Positions 1-5,901 of a stretch of DNA of 5,901 bases are shown one piece after another. This DNA comes from Flavobacteriaceae bacterium. GTDB lineage: Bacteria > Bacteroidota > Bacteroidia > Flavobacteriales > Flavobacteriaceae. The stretch lies in contig JABDMQ010000202.1 in the NCBI GenBank assembly GCA_013001365.1, forward strand, positions 1-5,901, given 5' to 3'. How positions within the stretch are numbered: position 1 is the stretch's first letter; every line of letters begins with the position of its first letter. Both the position numbers and the translations under genes were made by a program. Below the pieces are notes generated by a model. That model made no database searches and had not been told where the DNA came from. It saw only the letters and a program-made list of their open reading frames with translations.

Positions 1-341
1 TGTTTGGAGGGCAGTCTTCTCGAATAAAGGCTTCAAGAATAGCAGAAGATATCATTGAAGAAGAGACCAATGATTACGAGATACAGCTCAAACGAAAATA
101 CCAAGCTTTAAAATCGCAATTGTTTCAATATGAGAAGGAATTGGATTATTATGAAAACGAAGGACGTCAGCTTTCTGACGAAATCCTAAAAACAGCCAAT
201 GGAAGTTTCAGGAATGGCGAAATAGACTTTTACCAATATATCTTGAGTCTTGAAAACGCCTACGAACTTCAGTTGAATTATCTGGAAAACCTCAACAATT
301 ACAACCAAACGGTCATCAACATAAATTATTTAACGCTATAA
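1..341 (+). CDS. TolC-like outer-membrane efflux factor, C-terminal fragment (5' end off window; possibly the tail of a CusA/CzcA RND pump fusion)
   Basis: The reading frame is open from the window edge (first full codon at position 3) to a TAA at 339-341, giving 112 visible residues. The fragment begins FGGQSSRIKAS, which resembles the turn into the second helical hairpin of outer-membrane efflux (OEP/TolC) repeats. A long charged, heptad-like helix follows, and then GSFRNGEIDFYQYILSLENAY, the typical 'G..d....l.a...l' segment near the end of OEP proteins. Such proteins form the channel through the outer membrane for RND exporters. In many Bacteroidota this domain is fused to the C-terminus of the CusA/CzcA heavy-metal RND permease; the fragment is too short to tell fusion from free-standing CusC/CzcC. 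The adaptor gene starts 10 bases after the stop, so the two are almost certainly co-transcribed as one export system. An internal TTG at 120 could be mistaken for a start, but coding clearly extends upstream of it. Family call firm; fusion is inference. Confidence 0.82.
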   Translation, partial: FGGQSSRIKASRIAEDIIEEETNDYEIQLKRKYQALKSQLFQYEKELDYYENEGRQLSDEILKTANGSFRNGEIDFYQYILSLENAYELQLNYLENLNNYNQTVININYLTL

Positions 342-351
342 ATTCAACGTT

Positions 352-1485
352 ATGAAACGTACACTATATACATTATTGTCAATCGGGTTAATGGTACTCC
401 TTTCATCTTGTGGCAATTCCGAAAAAGATGCTTCTAAAACCACAGAAGCAATTGCAGACAATCGAATCAAGATCAGCAAAGCGCAATTCGAGCAAAACAA
501 CATGGCCTTCGGAACCATTGAAAAAAAGCAGATGCCTTTAGCTGTAACTGCTAACGGAATGATTGATGTGCCACCAGAAAACAGGGCTTTCGTCAATGCC
601 ATAATGGGTGGTTACATCAAGACAACACCATTGCTTATTGGCGATTTTGTAAAAAAAGGGCAACGACTGGTAACTCTTGAAAATCCTGATTTTGTCAGCA
701 TACAACAGGAATATATGGAGGTAAAAGGTCAGTTGGATTATCTTAAATCTGAATATGATAGACAAAACACCATGATGGATGAAAACATAACCTCAAAAAA
801 GAACTTCATGAATGCCGAAAGCAATTATAAAACGGCAATGGCAAAATACAATGGCTTGCACAAACAACTGACCATGCTGAATATTTCGCCTTCAAGCGTT
901 GAACAAGGCAATATCTCATCTATCATTAGCATTTATGCACCAATAAGCGGCAGTATCACCAAAGTTAATGTATCCAAGGGTTCGTATGTGTCTCCAGCGA
1001 CTGCCATCATGGAAATTGTAGATAATGACCATATCCATATTGAGTTATCTGTTTTTGAAAAGGATATCATGAAAATCAAGAAAGGACAAGACATGACCTT
1101 TAAAATTCCAGAATCATCTGATGAGGTTTATGATGGAACAGTATATTTGGTCGGCACCTCTATTGAGGCAAATAGGACGATAAAAGTCCATGGTCATCCT
1201 AAGGATGAAGCCAATAGATTCTTGACCGGCATGTTCGTTAATGCAGAGATCATCACTGGCACAGAAGAGGCAAATGCCTTGCCTGAAACTGCAATCGTCG
1301 AAATGCAAAACGAACATTTTATCATGATTCTTGATGAAGAGAATGACGATACATACAACTTCAAAAAAGTAACTGTAGACCTCATAAACACTTCAAATGG
1401 TTTTACTTTTTTGAAAGAATCGGAAGCTTTGAAGTCATTAGATAAAATCTTGACAAAGGGTGCATTTGGTATTTTAGTGGAATAG
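352..1485 (+). CDS. RND efflux periplasmic adaptor lipoprotein (HlyD/CusB/CzcB family)
   Basis: This 377-residue protein is the membrane-fusion subunit that links an inner-membrane RND pump to a TolC-like channel. The N-terminus has a lipoprotein signal: basic MKR, a hydrophobic stretch, and lipobox LSSC with the acylated Cys at 20. Domains follow in the usual order: a first lipoyl/barrel-sandwich half at about 75-112 (GGYIKTTPLLIGDFVKKGQ), a helical hairpin at about 115-178, the returning lipoyl half at about 190-225 (IYAPISGSITKVNVSKGSYV), a beta-barrel domain at about 226-300, and a membrane-proximal domain to the end. The length is normal for the family. The ATG at 352 is chosen because it gives the complete signal peptide. 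It lies 10 bases after the upstream efflux gene, so expression probably depends on that operon's promoter outside the window. There is no His-rich or Met-rich metal-binding tail, so the exported ion (Cu, Zn, Co, Cd) cannot be read from this subunit. Specificity is inferred only from family and context. Confidence 0.92.
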   Translation: MKRTLYTLLSIGLMVLLSSCGNSEKDASKTTEAIADNRIKISKAQFEQNNMAFGTIEKKQMPLAVTANGMIDVPPENRAFVNAIMGGYIKTTPLLIGDFVKKGQRLVTLENPDFVSIQQEYMEVKGQLDYLKSEYDRQNTMMDENITSKKNFMNAESNYKTAMAKYNGLHKQLTMLNISPSSVEQGNISSIISIYAPISGSITKVNVSKGSYVSPATAIMEIVDNDHIHIELSVFEKDIMKIKKGQDMTFKIPESSDEVYDGTVYLVGTSIEANRTIKVHGHPKDEANRFLTGMFVNAEIITGTEEANALPETAIVEMQNEHFIMILDEENDDTYNFKKVTVDLINTSNGFTFLKESEALKSLDKILTKGAFGILVE

Positions 1486-1489
1486 GGTT

Positions 1490-2311
1490 TTAGCCTAGAC
1501 CAACATCCAATGTCATCATGACAATGAAGCCTCCAATGAATCCTAGAACGGCGATATCGGTGTATTTATCTCTTTGTGTTTCAGGAATCACTTCTTCAAC
1601 AACAACAAATATCATCGCCCCTGCCGCGAATGCCAAGGCATACGGTAAAATCGGTGTGAAAAATGTTACTGCCAGAGCACCTACTACGGCCGCGATTGGT
1701 TCTACTGCTGCAGATAACTGACCATACCAAAAACTCTTGAATTTACTAACGCCTTCTCTTCTTAAAGGCATCGATACTGCCAAGCCTTCAGGGCAGTTCT
1801 GGATACCTATTCCCAGAGCCAATGCGACAGCACCGCCAATTGTTGCCTCTGGTATTCCTGCAGCAACACCACCAAATAATACGCCTACTGCTAATCCTTC
1901 CGGGATATTATGTAAAGTAATCGCCAATACCAATAATGTGGTTCGATGCCAAGGCGACTTTACACCTTCTTTTTCGCTTTCCTTAAAGTTAATGTGCAAA
2001 TGAGGTAATATTTTATCTAATCCAAAAATAAATAATGCCCCAAGCGCAAATCCTGTCGCAGCTGGAATCACCTTTACAAAGCCTTCACCTGGGCTCATTT
2101 CAATGCCTGGCGCCAATAAGCTCCAAAAACTTGCTGCCACCATAACGCCTCCTGTAAAACCTAGCATACCATCGAGCAAACCACGATTCATGCCTCGCAT
2201 AAAAAACACTAAAGAGGCTCCCAAAGCGGTTAATCCCCAAGTAAAAAGGGAGGCATAGAATGCTCCTAAAACAGGATCGATCGATTCGAAATAATCTAAT
2301 ACTTGTTCCAT
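1490..2311 (-). CDS. ZIP-family divalent metal transporter (GufA/ZIP11/ZupT-like)
   Basis: This 273-residue inner-membrane carrier is expected to bring Zn2+, Mn2+ or Fe2+ into the cytoplasm. About eight hydrophobic segments can be traced, near residues 14-37, 47-69, 80-100, 124-149, 155-182, 197-218, 222-242 and 252-271. The family's metal-site motifs are intact: HNIPEG (134-139) in segment 4, QNCPEG (171-176) in segment 5, a conserved Glu (204, in AAVEP) in segment 6, and EEVIPE (239-244) in segment 7. A short loop after segment 3 carries HLH (104-106) and several charged residues. HNIPEGLAVGV together with QNCPEGLAVS points to the GufA/ZIP11 branch rather than LIV-1. The ATG at 2311 lies 4 bases downstream of the regulator's stop, so the two form one transcription unit, probably translationally coupled. 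Its stop is 4 bases from that of the facing adaptor gene. Family certain; the favoured ion is unknown. Confidence 0.93.
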   Translation of the reverse strand: MEQVLDYFESIDPVLGAFYASLFTWGLTALGASLVFFMRGMNRGLLDGMLGFTGGVMVAASFWSLLAPGIEMSPGEGFVKVIPAATGFALGALFIFGLDKILPHLHINFKESEKEGVKSPWHRTTLLVLAITLHNIPEGLAVGVLFGGVAAGIPEATIGGAVALALGIGIQNCPEGLAVSMPLRREGVSKFKSFWYGQLSAAVEPIAAVVGALAVTFFTPILPYALAFAAGAMIFVVVEEVIPETQRDKYTDIAVLGFIGGFIVMMTLDVGLG

Positions 2312-2315
2312 AATT

Positions 2316-2987
2316 CTAATTTGGTTTTATGAATAGGTTAGCAGCGATGTCCTTGGAAACATTCAATCGGATATTGTTGAATCGGATACTGAATGAACCA
2401 TCGAAATCTTCCCGACTAAGAACTTCCAATTCCGTTCCTAAGGTAAGGTTGTATTTATTCAAGTATTTCAAGAAATCTGCTGAGGAATCCTTGACACCGA
2501 CACAGGTATATTTAGTATCGACCTCAGCTTCAGAAAGCAAGATCTTATTCGTGACAGCAAAATTTCCGTCTTTGTCCGGGATGGGATCACCATGAGGATC
2601 GCGCTCAGGGAATCCTAGGAATGCATCTAATTGTTGAGTAAGTTTTTCGGACTTGATGTGCTCAAGCTGTTCGGCAACTTCGTGTACCTCATCCCAAGAA
2701 AACTTGAGCTTTTCCACAAGGAAAACTTCCCAAAGCCTGTGTTTTCTTATGACCTTGATGGCATGAGCTTGACCATCTTCTGTTAGCTTAACGCCTTGGT
2801 ACTTCTTGTGATTAACGAGATCTTTCTCGGCAAGCTTCTTCATCATATCAGTTACAGAAGATGCTTTTGCCTTTATTTTCCTGGCAATGGCGTTAGTACT
2901 CACAGACTGCGAGCCACGCTTTCCTAGGTGGTAAATTGCCTTTAGATAATTTTCTTCAGATAAAGTAATCACAGCACAAATATACAT
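2316..2987 (-). CDS. DtxR/MntR-family metal-dependent transcriptional repressor
   Basis: This protein (223 residues from the ATG at 2987) should bind operator DNA when loaded with Fe2+ or Mn2+ and repress metal uptake. An N-terminal winged helix-turn-helix covers about residues 10-75 (SEENYLKAIYHL, then SSVTDMMKKLAEKDLV as recognition region). The dimerisation and metal domain covers about 76-150, and an SH3/FeoA-like C-terminal domain about 155-221. Metal ligands line up with DtxR: H83, E87, H102, E109 and H110 match H79, E83, H98, E105 and H106. The position of DtxR Cys102 is Glu106, as in MntR-type proteins, which hints at Mn or mixed Fe/Mn sensing. PHGDPIP (131-137) is also a family signature. 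The start is uncertain: a GTG at codon 6 (2972) gives a product beginning near ITLSEENYLK, where family members usually begin, and a promoter-like -7 element overlaps the first codons of the longer form. It is the first gene of an operon with the ZIP carrier and diverges from the TonB receptor, so autoregulation is likely. Confidence 0.92.
   Translation of the reverse strand: MYICAVITLSEENYLKAIYHLGKRGSQSVSTNAIARKIKAKASSVTDMMKKLAEKDLVNHKKYQGVKLTEDGQAHAIKVIRKHRLWEVFLVEKLKFSWDEVHEVAEQLEHIKSEKLTQQLDAFLGFPERDPHGDPIPDKDGNFAVTNKILLSEAEVDTKYTCVGVKDSSADFLKYLNKYNLTLGTELEVLSREDFDGSFSIRFNNIRLNVSKDIAANLFIKPN
2977..2984 (-). promoter_or_regulatory. Alternative -7 element for the regulator/ZIP operon, inside the annotated start
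   Basis: Read on the minus strand this is TATATTTG, a full match to the Bacteroidota -7 consensus TAnnTTTG. It begins directly after the ATG at 2987. If used, transcription would start at about 2970-2972, on the GTG at 2972, producing a leaderless message for a 218-residue regulator. A TTG that could act as -33 element lies at 3002-3000, but its 15-base spacing is a little short. The match may be chance in AT-rich DNA. Confidence 0.3.
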
Positions 2988-2999
2988 AATTTACTATAA

Positions 3000-3007
3000 C
3001 AAAAATA
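3000..3007 (-). promoter_or_regulatory. Candidate -7 promoter element for the regulator/ZIP operon
   Basis: Read on the minus strand this is TATTTTTG, matching the Bacteroidota -7 consensus TAnnTTTG. It predicts a transcript start near 2993-2995, only a few bases before the ATG at 2987. No good TTG -33 element is present at the normal distance; the palindrome arm (minus-strand TTTAGACA, from 3027) occupies that region. The palindrome ends 4 bases upstream of this element, so a bound repressor would cover the promoter. Sequence match only. Confidence 0.4.
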
Positions 3008-3011
3008 TATT

Positions 3012-3027
3012 TTTAGGCATGTCTAAA
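3012..3027. promoter_or_regulatory. Palindromic operator candidate shared by the divergent regulator/ZIP and TonB receptor genes
   Basis: The 16-bp sequence TTTAGGCATGTCTAAA is an inverted repeat with arms TTTAGGCA and TGTCTAAA. Seven of the eight base pairs are symmetric; only 3017/3022 breaks the symmetry. The TTAGG core resembles the half-site of DtxR/IdeR iron boxes. The repeat lies in the roughly 70-base divergent region, 4 bases upstream of the minus-strand -7 element and 9 bases upstream of the plus-strand one, covering the spacer and -33 zone of both. A metal-loaded repressor bound here would shut off both directions. That the adjacent regulator binds it is inference from position and arm sequence. 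Confidence 0.6.
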
Positions 3028-3036
3028 TTTTTAGTT

Positions 3037-3044
3037 TATCTTTG
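3037..3044 (+). promoter_or_regulatory. Candidate -7 promoter element for the TonB receptor
   Basis: TATCTTTG is a full match to the Bacteroidota -7 consensus TAnnTTTG. It lies 15 bases before the receptor's ATG, predicting a transcript start around 3049-3052 and a leader of only about 8-11 bases with no Shine-Dalgarno site. No TTG -33 element is found at the usual 17-23 base spacing; the left palindrome arm (TTTAGG, from 3012) is there instead. Such an imperfect -33 is compatible with a regulated promoter. Confidence 0.5.
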
Positions 3045-3059
3045 CGTCAAATCTTTTGA

Positions 3060-5354
3060 ATGACCTATAAGACAATACTTGCGATCTTGGCAATGGCCCA
3101 AATGGCATTTTCCCAAGACAATCTTGTTATTTCTGGGACAATTACCGCTGATGGCGAGGCACTTCCTTATGTCAATGTTTTTCTTGAAGGCACGTCTTTT
3201 GGGACATTAAGTGATGAAAGCGGTAATTACAAAATCGAAAATGTCGATTCAGGCAACTACTCCATCGTAGTAACCGTTACAGGTTATAAGACCCAACGTA
3301 AATCCATAAAACTAGCGGAAAACACCTCCTTGGATTTTGAATTGAACACCGAAATCTTGGATGAGGTCGTAGTTACCGGTACACGGACCTTCAAACGCAA
3401 GACCAATTCCGCAGTGATAGTTAACATCCTAAACAGTGAAAGTCTTACTACACTTCAAGCCTGTAACTTGTCAGAAGGCTTGAAATTCCAACCAGGACTG
3501 CGGGTCGAGACCGATTGTCAAACCTGTAATTACACACAACTTAGAATTAACGGATTAGGCGGTGGTTACTCACAGATCCTTATAAACGGTCGCCCGATAT
3601 TCAGTCCGCTTACTGGTCTATATGGATTGGAACAAATTCCCGTGAACATGATCGAGCGCATTGAAACCATTCGCGGTGGAGGCTCTGCCTTATATGGCTC
3701 GAGTGCTATTGGCGGTGTAGTGAACGTCATTACTAAATTACCAGAGACCAATAATTTCGATATCAATTATACCTATCAGAGTGTAGATGGAAATGCTGAT
3801 GACCATATGATTTCAGGAAACGCCACGGTGGTCTCCAAGTCTAAAAATGCTGGTTTGTCTTTGTTCATTAACAATAGGAATAGAGACCTTTACGACCAGA
3901 ATGGTGATAACTTCTCCGAACTCACCCAACTCAAGAACAATTCGTTTGGGGCAAATTTCTTTCTTCTTCCAGCAGAAAATCAGAAACTCGAAGCCAGTTT
4001 CAGCAAACTCAACGAATATCGCTATGGTGGTGAAATGGTAGATGGCCCCGCCTATTTAGCACAGCAATCTGAGGAACGCACACATGACGTGGTCTTAGGC
4101 AGCTTGGATTATCAAATAAATTTCAATGATGAGAACAGTTCATTGATAACATATTTGGCAGGGCAACGGACCGACAGAGATCATTACACAGGTATTTTCC
4201 CAGATGAAGATGTTGCTATTCAGGAGCATATTTCCAATCCACCCTATGGCACATCAAAGACCGTAACCTTGCAAGGTGGTTTGCAGTATAATCACAGATT
4301 GAACGACTTTTTTAGAGGAAGCAATGTCTTGACTCTTGGGTCGGAATACTTGGTGGATGATGTGCTGGATCTCATTGAATCGTATAATTACAAAATCGAT
4401 CAGACGACGAAAAACCTAGGTATGTTCTTTCAAAGTGATTGGGAAATCACTCCTAAACTGAATTTGCTGTCTGGGTTCCGATTAGACAATAATAATCTGG
4501 TTGATAATCCCATAGTGAGTCCTCGTGTATCGGTATTGTACAAATCAGAGGCTAATCTACAGCTTCGAGCGACTTGGAGCACAGGCTTCAGGGCACCACA
4601 AGCATTCGATACCGATTTACATATAGCATTCGCTGGCGGTGGAATTTCCAGAATATCATTGGATGATGACCTCAAGGAAGAACGCTCCAATAGCTTAAGC
4701 GCTTCGATTAATTACGATAAGGCCTCGGAAAACTTCATTGCAGGATTTACCTTGGAAGGATTTTACACGCGATTAAAAGATGCCTTTTATCTCAACCCGG
4801 TTGGGGAAGATGAATTTGGGCAATTATTCGAAAAACAGAACGGTGATGCTGCTGTAGTAAAAGGTATAACCTTAGAGACTAGAGCAAATTTCAAGAGAAA
4901 AGTACAATTGGAAGCTGGATTCACAATACAGACAAGTGAATTCGACTCTGCCTTTGAAACGATTGAAGGATTGGATCCAAAAAGAGAGTTCTTGAGGACT
5001 CCCAATCATTATGGCTTTGCCACCATGAGCATCATGCCTAATGACAAGTTCAATACCAACTTCAACTATGTTTACACAGGCGATATGACCCTGGCACATT
5101 TCGCTGGTGCGCCAGAACAACTCATTAACGAATACAAGACGACCCCTTCATTTCATGAGTTCAGCTGGCGAAGCAGTTATTTATTGGAAAACGAGAAATT
5201 GGATCTAGGGTTTGAACTGTTTGGAGGCGTCAAGAACATTTTCAATGCCTATCAAGATGATTTCGATACAGGGAAGAACAGGGACAGCAATTATGTGTAT
5301 GGTCCTGGGGCGCCACGTACTTATTTTGTTGGGTTACGTGTAAAATCCTTGTGA
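3060..5354 (+). CDS. TonB-dependent outer-membrane receptor with CarboxypepD_reg-like N-terminal domain
   Basis: This 764-residue receptor should import a metal complex (siderophore, haem or other chelate) through the outer membrane using TonB energy. A short signal peptide (about 1-19, ending AFSQ) is followed by a CarboxypepD_reg-like beta-sandwich (about 22-97; GTITADGEALPYVNVFLEG), common in Bacteroidota receptors. Next come a TonB-box-like LDEVVVTGT (100-108), the plug domain (about 114-227, with RINGLGGGYSQILINGRP and GGGSALYGSSAIGGVVNVIT) and a 22-stranded-type barrel to the end. C135, C153 and C156 all lie in the plug and appear to be the only cysteines. The ATG at 3060 is fixed: an in-frame TGA occupies 3057-3059, and later Met codons would cut into the signal peptide. 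The last residues are VGLRVKSL, without the usual terminal aromatic. Divergence from a DtxR-type regulator across a shared palindrome argues for a metal substrate; the ion or chelate is not identifiable. Confidence 0.93.
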   Translation: MTYKTILAILAMAQMAFSQDNLVISGTITADGEALPYVNVFLEGTSFGTLSDESGNYKIENVDSGNYSIVVTVTGYKTQRKSIKLAENTSLDFELNTEILDEVVVTGTRTFKRKTNSAVIVNILNSESLTTLQACNLSEGLKFQPGLRVETDCQTCNYTQLRINGLGGGYSQILINGRPIFSPLTGLYGLEQIPVNMIERIETIRGGGSALYGSSAIGGVVNVITKLPETNNFDINYTYQSVDGNADDHMISGNATVVSKSKNAGLSLFINNRNRDLYDQNGDNFSELTQLKNNSFGANFFLLPAENQKLEASFSKLNEYRYGGEMVDGPAYLAQQSEERTHDVVLGSLDYQINFNDENSSLITYLAGQRTDRDHYTGIFPDEDVAIQEHISNPPYGTSKTVTLQGGLQYNHRLNDFFRGSNVLTLGSEYLVDDVLDLIESYNYKIDQTTKNLGMFFQSDWEITPKLNLLSGFRLDNNNLVDNPIVSPRVSVLYKSEANLQLRATWSTGFRAPQAFDTDLHIAFAGGGISRISLDDDLKEERSNSLSASINYDKASENFIAGFTLEGFYTRLKDAFYLNPVGEDEFGQLFEKQNGDAAVVKGITLETRANFKRKVQLEAGFTIQTSEFDSAFETIEGLDPKREFLRTPNHYGFATMSIMPNDKFNTNFNYVYTGDMTLAHFAGAPEQLINEYKTTPSFHEFSWRSSYLLENEKLDLGFELFGGVKNIFNAYQDDFDTGKNRDSNYVYGPGAPRTYFVGLRVKSL

Positions 5355-5359
5355 TTTGC

Positions 5360-5901
5360 TTATTCCTTTATTCGGTGCAAGACACTTTCCTTTCCATCTT
5401 TTCTAACCAATATAAGTTTATTGGAATCCAGATGTTTTATTCCAGAAATAGTTGAAAGACCATCAAAGATCTGCTCGATCTCATAACCATTTTCTGTCTT
5501 CAATATCCTGACCTGTGCTGTATTGTTATTGATTGGCTCTAAAGTTCCATTTTCAGATTTCTTGTAGGCATCAAAAGAGCCCTTTTCATCTTTAAAGGAA
5601 TAATGGTACTCATTGCTGGGTTTGTTCTTGTTCTTCCATTTGCCATGAAGATAAGAATGCACCTGCCAAACCGAACTGCAACATGCTTTCTCATTAATGA
5701 TTGGCTTTGTATTAGCATCTTTTATAAGGGTTCGTCCTTTCAACCAACGTATTTCGGTATCGATTACCCTAACAGAGGTCTTAATGTCTCGATTGGTCTT
5801 ATCTCTTGGCGATTTCGTATCAAAACGAAGCCTCGTGTTGTTTAGGTTCAGTTCATGTGTGGCATCCACATCACTGTCTTCAACTTTCAGGAAAATCAGT
5901 C
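5360..5901 (-). CDS. Hypothetical protein, C-terminal part (5' end off window)
   Basis: I do not recognise this protein. The minus-strand frame is open from the window edge to a TAA at 5362-5360, giving 179 visible residues. A GTG at 5869 could serve as a start, but the frame continues upstream with plausible coding (LIFLKVEDSDVDATHEL), so the true N-terminus is probably outside the window. The visible part is hydrophilic and rich in Lys and Asn, with no membrane segment. It contains a vicinal cysteine pair (codons at 5683-5678) followed by SSVWQVHSYLHGKW. After that comes a run of short alternating segments (YHYSFKDEKGSFDAY, QVRILKTENGYEIEQIF, KLILVRKDG) that looks like successive beta strands, as in lipocalin-like folds; that comparison is only an impression. 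It converges on the receptor gene with 5 bases between stops, so it need not be functionally linked to it. Confidence 0.7.
   Translation of the reverse strand, partial: LIFLKVEDSDVDATHELNLNNTRLRFDTKSPRDKTNRDIKTSVRVIDTEIRWLKGRTLIKDANTKPIINEKACCSSVWQVHSYLHGKWKNKNKPSNEYHYSFKDEKGSFDAYKKSENGTLEPINNNTAQVRILKTENGYEIEQIFDGLSTISGIKHLDSNKLILVRKDGKESVLHRIKE

Noticed and set aside
120..341. Small 73-residue gene starting at TTG 120
   Set aside because: The frame stays open and clearly coding back to the window edge with efflux-factor sequence, so this is the tail of a longer gene.
1478..1500. Possible bidirectional terminator hairpin between the adaptor and ZIP genes (TAGG ... CCTA)
   Set aside because: The stem is only 4 base pairs with a 7-base AT-rich loop and no convincing T-tract; too weak to call.
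1518..2003. Two plus-strand open frames (1518-1721 and 1737-2003) opposite the ZIP gene
   Set aside because: They are antisense to an intact ZIP reading frame with all family motifs, and their Pro/Ala/Thr-rich translations look like a complement of membrane-helix codons, not a protein.
4430..5120. Several minus-strand open frames inside the TonB receptor
   Set aside because: They overlap a continuous, domain-complete receptor gene and show no signal peptide, motif or plausible start context.
5346..5390. Possible terminator hairpin between the receptor and the last gene (CTTG ... CAAG)
   Set aside because: Only four pairs separated by a loop of more than 20 bases; this is expected by chance.

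Overview
The window is a piece of a Bacteroidota chromosome, most likely from a Flavobacteriia-type organism. Three things point there: the AT-rich base composition, candidate promoters of the Bacteroidota TAnnTTTG type with no clear Shine-Dalgarno sequences, and a TonB receptor with the N-terminal CarboxypepD_reg-like extension typical of that phylum. Genes are packed very tightly and the theme is metal-ion traffic across the envelope.

Layout, left to right. Positions 1-341 (+) hold the C-terminal end of a TolC-like outer-membrane efflux factor; in this phylum that domain is often fused to the end of a CusA/CzcA RND pump. Ten bases later, 352-1485 (+) encodes the lipoprotein periplasmic adaptor (CusB/CzcB type) of the same export system. 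Facing it tail to tail with 4 bases between is a minus-strand two-gene operon: a DtxR/MntR-family metal-sensing regulator (2316-2987), then a ZIP-family metal importer (1490-2311), separated by 4 bases. Diverging from the regulator is a TonB-dependent outer-membrane receptor (3060-5354, +). It is followed tail to tail, 5 bases on, by the 3' part of an unrecognised minus-strand gene (5360-5901) that runs off the window.

The natural reading is an import module (TonB receptor in the outer membrane, ZIP carrier in the inner membrane, DtxR-type sensor controlling both) lying beside an RND-type cation export operon. The short divergent region between the regulator and the receptor holds a 16-bp near-perfect palindrome at 3012-3027, with arms like the TTAGG half-sites of DtxR-family operators. 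It sits upstream of a Bacteroidota-type -7 element on each strand. This is the most informative non-coding signal here: it suggests one operator that silences receptor and regulator/ZIP together when metal is plentiful.

I found no RNA genes, CRISPR arrays, insertion sequences or obvious terminators, and no gene-free stretch longer than about 75 bases. All recognisable genes belong to known families. I see no clearly new system; the leads are the shared operator, the regulator's start and metal-site composition, the cysteine-bearing receptor plug, and the unidentified last gene.
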